Below are positions 56,723-64,000 of a DNA stretch of 64,000 nucleotides, piece by piece (positions within the stretch are counted from its first letter, which is position 1; every line of letters starts with the position of its first letter). A program made the position numbers and the translations under genes. The DNA comes from Bacteroidetes bacterium 43-93. GTDB lineage: Bacteria > Bacteroidota > Bacteroidia > Chitinophagales > Chitinophagaceae. The notes under the pieces were generated by a model that ran no database searches, was not told the origin of the DNA, and saw nothing but the letters and a program-made list of their open reading frames with translations. The stretch lies in NCBI GenBank assembly GCA_001897855.1, contig MKUO01000021.1:1-64000 (forward strand), written 5' to 3'.

Positions 56723-58261
56723 CTATATCGCTTTCTGTGCAAGATATTCTTCCCAGTTTTTAAGGGCGCCGTTTTTTAATACCCTGGGGAATTTATTCAT
56801 CGCACCTTCTTTACCTATAAAGCGCATATACTCGTAAAACGTATCGTTGGGTAATAATTCCACAAACACTTCTTTAAGGGCCGAAGTGCGCTCTACTGCG
56901 TAGTCATCATTTATTTCGCAAAGCGTTTCGTCGAGTATCTGTCTTACTTTTTGAGGGTCAATATTAGGGTCATCGCATCCTATATACCAGCGGTGCGCAA
57001 AAAGATTTTCGTATTTAAATCCGGCAACTGCAAATTCCCTTACTGTGAACCCTAATTTCTTTGAGACAGTATCAACCGCTTTATTCATATTGTCTACAGA
57101 CATATGCTCTCCACACAAGCTAAGGAACTGTTTGGTACGGCCTACAATGGCTATCTCGCCTTCTTTGGCATCTGTAAATCGTATTACATCACCAATTATG
57201 TAACGCCAGGCGCCGGCGCAGGTGCTCAGCATCACGGCATAGTCAACATCTTCTTTTACTTCATTTATCAGGTAGGTAACAGGGTTCGGCTTAGGGTTCC
57301 CATCGTCATCAAAATTTTCTGAAGTAAAGGGGACGAATTCGTAAAATATACCGGCATTCAATACCAGTTTGATGCCGTGATTTCCCGGGCGGGCCTTAAA
57401 ACCGAATGATCCTTCAGACGCCATGTAGGTTTCAATATACTCTATAGGCCTGCCCAATAATTTTTTGAAACTTTCTCTGTATGGTTCAAAGGAAACACCA
57501 CCATGAATATAGATGCTTAGGTTTGGCCATATTTCATGGATATTACGCACTCCATGGTATTTAATAACCTCTTCCAATACTATTTGTACCCATGCCGGTA
57601 CACCGCAGATAGTGCCGACATCCCATTGTGGGGCCTTTCTGATAATAAGCTTTATCCGATCTTCCCACTTAGGCCGTTTAGATATTTTTTGCCCCGGTTT
57701 ATAAAACAGGTTTGACAGCCAGCGGGGCATGTTCTTAGCACTGATCCCACTCATATCGCCTTCATAGTAGCCACCTTTTTCGAATAAAGAAGTGGTACCG
57801 CCCAGCATCAGCACCCCTTTTTGAAAGGCTACTGGCGGAATATTGAATTCAGTCATGGTGTACAACTGCTTAAACCCCACCTTTTTGGTAGATCTCAGCA
57901 TGTCTTGTGTTACCGGTATATGCTTACTTGCAGATTCTGATGTGCCGGAGCTGAGGGCAAAGTATTTAACCTTTCCGGGCCAGCTTACATTTTCTTCTCC
58001 ATCAAGGCATCGATACCACCACTCCTTATACATTTTATTATAAGTGAATACAGGTACATTCTTTTTAAAGGCCTTAATGAAATCAACTTCGGTGCTCAGA
58101 ATTTCACCAAATCCGTATTGTTTGCCAAAAGAGGTGTATTGCCCGCGTTCTAGTAGCTGGCGCAAGGTATGTCTCTGGTATGCAAGAGGGCTCGCTACCG
58201 TTAGTTTAAATTGTTTCCTAACTCTTAATGATCTCGATATCAGGTTGCCCAATAATGCCAT
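56723..58261 (-). CDS. GH3-type acyl-adenylating enzyme (auxin-responsive GH3 family)
   Basis: This 512-aa protein matches the GH3 acyl-acid-amido synthetase-like family (not glycoside hydrolase 3). The adenylation P-loop region is FALSSGTSESASKHIPVT, the central part has YIETYMASEGSFGFKARPGN, and GDVIRFTDAKEGEIAIVGRTKQFLSLCGEHM marks the late adenylation motifs (in part). Bacterial members are thought to activate carboxylic acids with ATP; substrates are unknown. Start at 58261 is preferred to the TTG at 58303 because a TAACTTTG -7 element occupies 58301-58308 on the minus strand. The GH20 gene follows. Confidence 0.87.
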   Translation of the reverse strand: MALLGNLISRSLRVRKQFKLTVASPLAYQRHTLRQLLERGQYTSFGKQYGFGEILSTEVDFIKAFKKNVPVFTYNKMYKEWWYRCLDGEENVSWPGKVKYFALSSGTSESASKHIPVTQDMLRSTKKVGFKQLYTMTEFNIPPVAFQKGVLMLGGTTSLFEKGGYYEGDMSGISAKNMPRWLSNLFYKPGQKISKRPKWEDRIKLIIRKAPQWDVGTICGVPAWVQIVLEEVIKYHGVRNIHEIWPNLSIYIHGGVSFEPYRESFKKLLGRPIEYIETYMASEGSFGFKARPGNHGIKLVLNAGIFYEFVPFTSENFDDDGNPKPNPVTYLINEVKEDVDYAVMLSTCAGAWRYIIGDVIRFTDAKEGEIAIVGRTKQFLSLCGEHMSVDNMNKAVDTVSKKLGFTVREFAVAGFKYENLFAHRWYIGCDDPNIDPQKVRQILDETLCEINDDYAVERTSALKEVFVELLPNDTFYEYMRFIGKEGAMNKFPRVLKNGALKNWEEYLAQKAI

Positions 58262-58300
58262 TGCTCGTTCTCCGTTATTACCTTCTTCTATAAAGGGTAG

Positions 58301-58308
58301 CAAAGTTA
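58301..58308 (-). promoter_or_regulatory. -7 element TAACTTTG of the GH3-type gene
   Basis: Exact TAnnTTTG match on the minus strand, 39 bp upstream of the ATG at 58261. Confidence 0.5.
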
Positions 58309-58410
58309 GTTATTAGTTGCAGCTTTTTACATCATGTATTGTATTAAAAATAATACATCTGCGTTAATTTAACATATTGTATCTGAGTTTTAATGTTTGG
58401 CGCTACACCT

Positions 58411-58418
58411 TACCTTTG
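58411..58418 (+). promoter_or_regulatory. -7 element TACCTTTG of dut
   Basis: Exact TAnnTTTG match ending 8 bp before the ATG at 58427; the -33 position reads TTT. Confidence 0.5.
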
Positions 58419-58426
58419 CCCCCGTT

Positions 58427-58864
58427 ATGCTGAAAGTGCAGGTCGTTAATAAATCGCCCCATGGTTTACCTGAATATCAGACTACCGGTTCTGCCGGCAT
58501 GGATATTAGAGCATGGTTGCCCGAGCCGGTTACATTAAAGCCATTGGAAAGACGCTTGATACCTACGGGTTTATATATTGCTTTACCGGTTGGTTACGAG
58601 GCTCAGATCAGGCCGCGTAGCGGAATGGCAATAAAACGTGGTATTAGTTTGGTGAATACGCCGGGTACAATTGACAGCGATTACCGGGGCGAAATAATGG
58701 TTCCGGTAATTAATCTGAGCGCAGAAGAACAAACGCTTACAGATGGCGAACGTATTGCGCAGATGATTATTGCAGAATACAAAACGATTAGCTGGGAGCA
58801 GTCTGAGTCGCTAGACGAAACAGCGCGGGGCATCGGCGGCTTCGGCCATTCCGGCACGCATTAA
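58427..58864 (+). CDS. dut: dUTP diphosphatase
   Basis: This 145-aa trimeric dUTPase hydrolyses dUTP to dUMP, keeping uracil out of DNA. The five motifs are visible: motif 1 [10 protein letters not shown], motif 2 RPRSGMA, motif 3 [13 protein letters not shown] with catalytic Asp, motif 4 ERIAQMII, and motif 5 [10 protein letters not shown] at the C-terminus. The ATG at 58427 is used; a -7 element at 58411-58418 shows that in-frame sequence from 58397 is promoter. The sugar nucleotidyltransferase gene begins 38 bp later, so the two may be one unit. Confidence 0.96.
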   Translation: MLKVQVVNKSPHGLPEYQTTGSAGMDIRAWLPEPVTLKPLERRLIPTGLYIALPVGYEAQIRPRSGMAIKRGISLVNTPGTIDSDYRGEIMVPVINLSAEEQTLTDGERIAQMIIAEYKTISWEQSESLDETARGIGGFGHSGTH

Positions 58865-58902
58865 TATTTGAAGATTTTTATTGTAATATATAAAATAAAA
58901 TA

Positions 58903-59910
58903 ATGAATATTATTATCCCAATGGCAGGTATGGGCAAAAGAATGCGCCCACATACATTGACAACAGCAAAGCCCTTGATCCCTATTGCGGGTAAACCAAT
59001 TGTTCAGCGACTGGTAGAAGATATTATCGCTACCTGCAACGAAAAGGTGGACGAGATAGCTTTTATCATAGGGCCTTCGTTTGGTAAAGAGGTAGAGGAT
59101 CATCTTTGCAAGGTGGCGGAAAGTCTTGGCGCAAAAGGTAAAATATGCTACCAGGAGCAGCCATTGGGAACGGCACATGCGATATTATGTGCGGCAGATA
59201 GCCTGCAGGGCAATGTATTTATTGCGTTCGCGGATACTTTATTCAAGGCAACTTTTAGTATTGACACTAATAAAGATGCGATAGTATGGACGCAAAAAGT
59301 TGATGATCCGACAGCATTTGGTGTGGTGAAATTGAAAGACGATGGTGAGATCGAAGCTTTCGTGGAAAAACCAAAGGAATTTGTATCTGACCTTGCCATT
59401 ATAGGTGTTTATTATTTTAAAGATGGTGAAAACCTGCGCAAGGAATTGCAGCGCCTGATAGATGAAGATATTAAACTGAAAGGCGAATACCAGATCACAG
59501 ATGCTATGGATCATATGCTGAAAAAGGGTATGAAATTTTATACCGACCAGGTATCTGAATGGCTCGACTGTGGTAATAAAGACGCTACTATTTACACCAA
59601 CCAGAGAATATTATCTATTAAAGCCGATACGGAACAATTAGTATCAGAAACCGCGATCATGGAGAATTCTGTGATCATTGAGCCTTGTTTTATTGGCGAG
59701 AATGTAGTGATACGGAATTCGGTAATAGGCCCGTTCGTTTCTTTGGAAGAAGGCGTACAGGTGAAGGACGCCCGGATTAATAACAGCATCATTCAGGCAC
59801 ACAGCATTGTTAAAAATGCACGTATAGAGAACTCGTTATTAGGTAAAAACGTAAATTACAATGAAAAGCCGCGAGATATCAGCCTTGGCGATTTTTCTAC
59901 ACTAATATGA
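58903..59910 (+). CDS. Sugar nucleotidyltransferase with left-handed beta-helix tail
   Basis: This 335-aa cytoplasmic enzyme has the NTP-transferase signature IIIPMAGMGKRMRPHTLTTA then KPLIPIAGKPI (residues 1-30, pyrophosphorylase G-x-G-x-R motif). A nucleotide/Mg site lies in FIAFADTLF, EKP in AFVEKPKEF and a sugar-binding region in KGEYQITDAMDHM. Residues about 245-335 contain hexapeptide repeats (MENSVIIEPCFIGENVVIRNSVIGPFV, in part). It makes an NDP-sugar from a sugar 1-phosphate; glucose-1-P thymidylyl- or mannose-1-P guanylyl-type activities are both possible. Its end overlaps the TPR gene by 4 bp (ATGA). Confidence 0.92.
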   Translation: MNIIIPMAGMGKRMRPHTLTTAKPLIPIAGKPIVQRLVEDIIATCNEKVDEIAFIIGPSFGKEVEDHLCKVAESLGAKGKICYQEQPLGTAHAILCAADSLQGNVFIAFADTLFKATFSIDTNKDAIVWTQKVDDPTAFGVVKLKDDGEIEAFVEKPKEFVSDLAIIGVYYFKDGENLRKELQRLIDEDIKLKGEYQITDAMDHMLKKGMKFYTDQVSEWLDCGNKDATIYTNQRILSIKADTEQLVSETAIMENSVIIEPCFIGENVVIRNSVIGPFVSLEEGVQVKDARINNSIIQAHSIVKNARIENSLLGKNVNYNEKPRDISLGDFSTLI

Positions 59911-61649
59911 ATTTATTGAGGCATTGGCTCATCAGCGCCGGCTTTTGGGTGATAGGTTGTTTATATCTTAACGTACCAGCATTTGCACAGGATACTGTGC
60001 ACGCTCCTGCCATTACAGCACCGAGCTTGCAGACGGACATGATATTTTATGATGCCGAACGTGCCAAATTGAAAGGCGATGATAAGGAGGCTGAACAGTT
60101 GCTGTTGAAGGTAGTGCAGCAGAAACCGGACGCTGCAGGTGCCTTCTACGAATTAGCCAGGCTCAATTTCAAACAAAACCGCCCTGAGAAGGCTGAAGAG
60201 TATATTAAAAAGGCTATCTCTATAGACGACTCAAATCCCTGGTACAAAAGTCAATATGCTGAAATACTGGTATTAGCCAACAGGCAGGACGAAGCAGCTG
60301 ATATTTATGTGCAACTCGCAAAAACGCAGAAGTATAATCGCGAATTTCTGTTAAAGGCAGCACACATGTATGTGTATAAGAACAAGCCGAAGGAGGCAAT
60401 GCAAGCTTTGGATCAATTGCTTCAAAAAGACTCTACCGATGAGGAAATACTGAACGACAAGATAGATCTGTATCTGAAGGCGAACGATGTGGATGGCGCT
60501 ATTAAGACCACGCAAAAATTAATAACGCTATATCCTAAAGACGGCAGGTATTACGCAACATTGGCAGAGATTTATGAGAATAATAAAATGCCTGAAAAAG
60601 CGGAAACCTTATACAAGCAAATTGAACAGCAGTTTGGGGATGAGGCACCGGTGCAGCTAAGCCTGGCAGAATATTATAAAAAGAAGAACGATCCTGTTAA
60701 ATACGAATTGTTTGTAAAGAAGGCCATCACTAACCGTAGCCTCGATGCAGATATGCAGATATCTCTTTTGGCATCTTACTGGCAAAATAATTTTAGAGAT
60801 ACCTCTAAAAGGAATGATCTGGAAGGTATAGCTAAAGAAGTGGCAATGCAACATCCAGGTAATGCCAATGCATTGGCTGCTTATGCGCAAGCTCTTGCAG
60901 TTAATAACAAAACGGCTGCATCGCAAGAGTATTATAAAAAATCCGTGGCTGTAGACGGATCTCAATATGGCATTTGGCTGAATTTACTATCGGGTTATAC
61001 GGATAAACAGAATGCAGACTCTCTTATAAAATATTCTGAAAAAGCATTGAGATTGTTTCCTAACCAGGCAATGCTTCATTATTTGAATGGAATAGGCAAA
61101 ATGAATAAAGGCGACTATAAAAACGCCGTAAAGTCAATAAACAGGGCTATTGATATGCAGCCCGAAGATAACAAAGGCCAGTTGGCGCAGATGTACACGC
61201 TACTGGGCGATGCATATAATTTTGATAAACAATACCCGCAGTCCGATGAAGCGTATAACAAGGCCCTTGCTTTGGACCCTGAAAATGCAACTGTGTTAAA
61301 TAATTATGCATATTATTTGTCAGTAAGAGGTGTGCGGCTGGATGATGCGGAAAAAATGTCCAGGAAGTCGCTGGAAATAAGGAAAAATGAGCCAACATTC
61401 ATGGATACTTATGGATGGATACTCTACAAACAGGGAAAGTACGATAAGGCGCTTGAATACATACAAAAAGCGATAGATGCTAACGGCATTAATGCTGATG
61501 GCACGGTTTGGGAGCATCTTGGGGATGTTTATTACAAATTGAATGAAGTGGATAAGGCGGTTGAAGCATGGAAAAAGGCGAAGGAGAAAGGCACAGATAA
61601 TATTGAAATCGACAAGAAAATAAAGGATAGAAAGTTGTATGAATCATAG
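59907..61649 (+). CDS. Exported TPR-repeat protein
   Basis: This 580-aa protein has an N-terminal signal/anchor (LISAGFWVIGCLYLNVPAFAQ) and at least ten tetratricopeptide repeats across residues 45-570. They include FYELARLNFKQNRPEKAEEYIKKA, YATLAEIYENNKMPEKAETLYKQI, YTLLGDAYNFDKQYPQSDEAYNKA and WEHLGDVYYKLNEVDKAVEAWKKA (each in part). It should act as a periplasmic scaffold. It overlaps the preceding gene by 4 bp and the DUF4292 lipoprotein by 11 bp, showing translational coupling. This three-gene set recurs in Bacteroidota and is likely involved in envelope or polysaccharide export, which remains inference. Confidence 0.88.
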   Translation: MNLLRHWLISAGFWVIGCLYLNVPAFAQDTVHAPAITAPSLQTDMIFYDAERAKLKGDDKEAEQLLLKVVQQKPDAAGAFYELARLNFKQNRPEKAEEYIKKAISIDDSNPWYKSQYAEILVLANRQDEAADIYVQLAKTQKYNREFLLKAAHMYVYKNKPKEAMQALDQLLQKDSTDEEILNDKIDLYLKANDVDGAIKTTQKLITLYPKDGRYYATLAEIYENNKMPEKAETLYKQIEQQFGDEAPVQLSLAEYYKKKNDPVKYELFVKKAITNRSLDADMQISLLASYWQNNFRDTSKRNDLEGIAKEVAMQHPGNANALAAYAQALAVNNKTAASQEYYKKSVAVDGSQYGIWLNLLSGYTDKQNADSLIKYSEKALRLFPNQAMLHYLNGIGKMNKGDYKNAVKSINRAIDMQPEDNKGQLAQMYTLLGDAYNFDKQYPQSDEAYNKALALDPENATVLNNYAYYLSVRGVRLDDAEKMSRKSLEIRKNEPTFMDTYGWILYKQGKYDKALEYIQKAIDANGINADGTVWEHLGDVYYKLNEVDKAVEAWKKAKEKGTDNIEIDKKIKDRKLYES

Positions 61650-62511
61650 TGTAGCGCGGTTTGGGGTAGTGCTATTAACTTTATTGGTATTTGCATCCTG
61701 CCAGGTGGGCAAAAAACCTGTCAGGAAAAATGTTACTATCGATAAATACGCCATAAAAGAACGGTATGGTATGAATAGTGTAGATACTATACCGGTTACA
61801 AAGGAATTGCCAGGCTCCGGAGGCGTTGGTTCTGAGCAAAAAAAGACACTGACAGCTATGCTGCTTAACCTGGCAGACCGCCAGGTGCCATTTGTCTCCT
61901 TTAGTGGTAAAGCCAAGATGCACCATATCGCAGGCAATGACAAGCAAGAATTCGTTGCCCACATTCGGATCAAAAAAGACTCCATAATATGGATCAATGT
62001 AACAGCTCTTGGCGGTACTATCCCTGTGGCAAGAGTCTTGATAACACCGGATAGCATTTCACTCATCAACAATCTGCAAAAAGAGGTGCGTCAGCTGCAG
62101 ATAGGGGATGTAAATAAACTGCTTCCTGTTTCTGTAGACTTCGCTACTATGCAAAACCTTATTATGGGTAATGTGTTGAAACAGAGTGGGAATCCCGTTG
62201 ACGTAGGCGATTTTGGCGGTACCTGGACTATGCAGGTGAAGGATAGCCAGATGGTACAGCAATTAAGTTTTAACAAGGCCGACAGCAGCATACGAACATT
62301 ACAGATGCGTACCGCTGATGATAGTACACAGGGGTTGGTTCAATACGGTGGTTATGAAATCATAGACAATAAGCTATTCTCCATGCAAAGAGTCATCACA
62401 ATAAATAATGCGGGCGATGAGCATTACATTGATATGAATTTCAATAAAGTGGATTTTGACGAGCCGCTTGATTTTCCTTTCAACATTCCCAAAAGCTATG
62501 ACAAGAAATAA
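61639..62511 (+). CDS. DUF4292 lipoprotein
   Basis: This 290-aa protein has a lipobox (VLLTLLVFASC-QVG, Cys22) and the DUF4292 domain: VPFVSFSGKAKMHHIAGNDKQEFVAHIRIKKDSIIWINV, then ARVLITPDSISLINNLQKEV and VDFATMQNLIMGNVL (each in part). The fold resembles LolA/LolB-type half-barrels, so outer-membrane lipoprotein or lipid-linked handling is suspected but not shown. It overlaps the TPR gene by 11 bp, and the following intergenic gap of 86 bp carries a separate promoter for rfbF. Confidence 0.9.
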   Translation: MNHSVARFGVVLLTLLVFASCQVGKKPVRKNVTIDKYAIKERYGMNSVDTIPVTKELPGSGGVGSEQKKTLTAMLLNLADRQVPFVSFSGKAKMHHIAGNDKQEFVAHIRIKKDSIIWINVTALGGTIPVARVLITPDSISLINNLQKEVRQLQIGDVNKLLPVSVDFATMQNLIMGNVLKQSGNPVDVGDFGGTWTMQVKDSQMVQQLSFNKADSSIRTLQMRTADDSTQGLVQYGGYEIIDNKLFSMQRVITINNAGDEHYIDMNFNKVDFDEPLDFPFNIPKSYDKK

Positions 62512-62566
62512 TGCACAATATTATGTACCAAAGCAATATTGACAGTTTTTTTTAGTTTCATACCAT

Positions 62567-62574
62567 TATTTTTG
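62567..62574 (+). promoter_or_regulatory. -7 element TATTTTTG of rfbF
   Basis: Exact TAnnTTTG match 23 bp before the rfbF ATG; nearest TTG (62539-62541) is 25 bp upstream, longer than ideal. Confidence 0.45.
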
Positions 62575-62597
62575 TTTGTCCCTTATAACAAGTCCTA

Positions 62598-63371
62598 ATG
62601 AAGGTTGTAATATTTGCAGGCGGCCGTGGTACCCGCATCTCAGAAGAGTCGTCCATGCGCCCCAAACCAATGATAGAAATAGGTGGTAAGCCAATACTTT
62701 GGCATATCATGAAAATATACGCGGCCTATGGCCATACTGAGTTTATTATTTGCCTCGGTTACAAGGGCTGGATGATAAAGGAGTATTTCGCTAACTATTT
62801 CCTGCACAATGCCGATATTACTGTAGACCTTTCCCAAAATTCGCTGGAGGTCCACAACAATAATTCTGAACCTTTTAAAGTATCGCTTATAGATACGGGT
62901 TTGGATACTATGACCGCCGGACGTTTGAAGAGGGTGTTGCCATACGTAGGCAACGAAACCTTTATGCTAACTTATGGAGACGGTGTTTGTAATGTAAATC
63001 TGGATGAGTTGGTGAAATTTCATAAAGAACACGGTAAGATTTGCACTATGACCGCCATACAGGCTACCAGCCGCTTTGGTGTAATAAAAATGGAAGAAAA
63101 CGGGCTGATAGATAGTTTTGAGGAAAAGCCGGAAGATAGCGGCACATGGATCAATGGTGGTTTCTTCGTTGTAGAGCCGGAAATTGTAAAATATCTACCT
63201 GAAAATTCGGATGATATCATGTGGGAACGTTACCCTATGGATATGCTGGCATCAGACCGGCAGATCGCTGCGTACAGGCACCACAACTTCTGGAAGTGCA
63301 TGGATACCCTCAGGGATAAGGAAGAATTGGAACATCTTTGGCAAACGGAACCTTTATGGAAAAAGTGGTAA
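62598..63371 (+). CDS. rfbF: Glucose-1-phosphate cytidylyltransferase
   Basis: This 257-aa enzyme makes CDP-glucose from CTP and glucose 1-phosphate, the first step to CDP-dideoxyhexoses and related O-antigen sugars. The N-terminus is VVIFAGGRGTRISEESSMRP-KPMIEIGGKPI with the G-G-x-G-T-R motif; the acceptor-binding region is FMLTYGDGVCNVNL, with the EKP motif at DSFEEKPEDSG. Typical length. The reading frame of rfbG begins 16 bp before its stop, in a different frame, giving translational coupling. Confidence 0.95.
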   Translation: MKVVIFAGGRGTRISEESSMRPKPMIEIGGKPILWHIMKIYAAYGHTEFIICLGYKGWMIKEYFANYFLHNADITVDLSQNSLEVHNNNSEPFKVSLIDTGLDTMTAGRLKRVLPYVGNETFMLTYGDGVCNVNLDELVKFHKEHGKICTMTAIQATSRFGVIKMEENGLIDSFEEKPEDSGTWINGGFFVVEPEIVKYLPENSDDIMWERYPMDMLASDRQIAAYRHHNFWKCMDTLRDKEELEHLWQTEPLWKKW

Positions 63372-64000
63372 CTGCAGATTTATTACGTTCTGCGTTTAAT
63401 AATAAAAGAGTATTTGTAACTGGCCATACCGGCTTTAAAGGCGCCTGGCTGATACAGATTTTAAAATGGCTGGGCGCCGACGTAAAGGGCTATGCGCTTG
63501 CACCGGAAAAAGATAACGATCTTTATAATCTTATAGACGGCGATAGCCAGTGCTATAGTTCTGTTATTGGCGATCTGCGCGATATGCACACGCTCCAGGG
63601 CGAGATAGTACGTTTCGAGCCTCATTTTGTATTTCATCTGGCTGCCCAGTCACTTGTAAGGCGCAGCTATGATATTCCATCTGATACGTTCATGGTAAAC
63701 ACCCAGGGAACAGTACACGTACTGGAAGCAGTACGCAGCCTTAAAAATCCTTGTGTTGCCCTGATGATCACTACCGATAAGGTATATGAAAACCCTGAAC
63801 GTGGATTGCCGTTTAAAGAAGATGATAAATTAGGTGGACATGATCCCTATTCAGCAAGTAAAGCAGCTGCTGAGATAGTAGTAGCTTCTTATTCCCGGTC
63901 TTTCTTTCAACCCGAAGCCTATACTACTCATCAAAAAGCCGTTGCGTCTGTCAGGGCGGGTAATGTTATTGGCGGCGGTGATTTTTCAGACGATCGTATA
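63356..64000 (+). CDS. rfbG: CDP-glucose 4,6-dehydratase, truncated by window end
   Basis: Translating from the ATG at 63356 gives 215 residues with no stop before the window ends. The extended short-chain dehydrogenase fold is clear: NAD-binding GHTGFKGAWL (about residues 23-32), DLRD, HLAAQSLVRRSYDIP, the catalytic ITTDKVYEN (Thr-Asp), and YSASKAAAE with the Tyr/Lys pair. It removes water from CDP-glucose to give CDP-4-keto-6-deoxyglucose, directly after RfbF. The 3' portion (normally to about 360 aa) lies outside the window. It overlaps rfbF by 16 bp. Confidence 0.93.
   Translation, partial: MEKVVTADLLRSAFNNKRVFVTGHTGFKGAWLIQILKWLGADVKGYALAPEKDNDLYNLIDGDSQCYSSVIGDLRDMHTLQGEIVRFEPHFVFHLAAQSLVRRSYDIPSDTFMVNTQGTVHVLEAVRSLKNPCVALMITTDKVYENPERGLPFKEDDKLGGHDPYSASKAAAEIVVASYSRSFFQPEAYTTHQKAVASVRAGNVIGGGDFSDDRI

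Overview
The window looks like a chromosomal segment of a Bacteroidota bacterium, most likely family Chitinophagaceae. The evidence is as follows. Several secreted proteins end in type IX secretion (T9SS) sorting domains: type A at 20570-22222, 31531-33195 and 52775-54733, and type B (CHU_C) at 28393-30516. Families typical of the phylum are present (DUF4292, DUF6089, the UMF1-type MFS carrier, an ExbB-ExbD-ExbD-TonB operon). Promoters fit TTG-N19-TAnnTTTG, and Shine-Dalgarno sequences are essentially absent. The species cannot be named from sequence alone.

Layout. 1-1002: a cluster of dispersed GTCATTGCGAG repeats around one small membrane protein. 1048-3717: leftward genes (esterase, YciI-like, hypotheticals). 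3775-6113: an accessory block holding an AAA ATPase with a C-terminal HTH, preceded by tandem operator-like repeats, then an AT-rich DUF2971 gene enclosed by a 56-58 bp inverted repeat. 6122-6464: a second GTCATTGCGAG repeat cluster. 6709-8335: three tandem paralogous lipoproteins. 8327-12342: BrkB/YihY membrane protein, single-domain response regulator, two thioredoxin-fold proteins, DUF47/PhoU-like protein and an abundant-looking secreted protein. 12574-16915: LMW phosphatase-hisS, a DUF6089 barrel and tyrS. 16991-17680: a HigBA toxin-antitoxin pair. 17686-22222: a seven-haem cytochrome/TPR protein, a barrel protein and a duplicated T9SS cargo. 22283-25233: cytochrome c maturation genes ccmF and ccmE, the latter a CxxxY variant. 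25418-28338: arginase-family hydrolase, half-size TSUP permease and asnS. 28393-36957: T9SS adhesin, lipoprotein, subtilisin-like protease, RNA m5C methyltransferase, odhB and a TolB-like protein. 37095-43905: leftward genes including lipoprotein cytochrome c, two AraC regulators, hemerythrin, a tiny protein with a degenerate zinc-ribbon pattern, an MBL hydrolase and an MFS carrier. 44253-47337: TonB energising complex. 47482-52719: OmpH-like, amino acid permease, RfaE1-like kinase and recQ. 52775-58261: T9SS zinc protease, GH20 hexosaminidase and GH3-type acyl-adenylase. 58427-62511: dut, sugar nucleotidyltransferase, TPR protein and DUF4292 lipoprotein. 62598-64000: rfbF and the start of rfbG (CDP-glucose pathway), cut by the window edge.

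Most of the window is ordinary core genome. The part least explained by known biology is 3.7-6.5 kb, especially the single DUF2971 gene bounded by long, hairpin-forming inverted repeats. Smaller oddities are a rhodanese-thioredoxin fusion whose rhodanese Cys is Asp, a CxxxY CcmE, a zinc protease without the third His of the extended motif, and a small protein that looks like a zinc ribbon that lost its cysteines. No rRNA, tRNA, CRISPR array, transposase or integrase was recognised.
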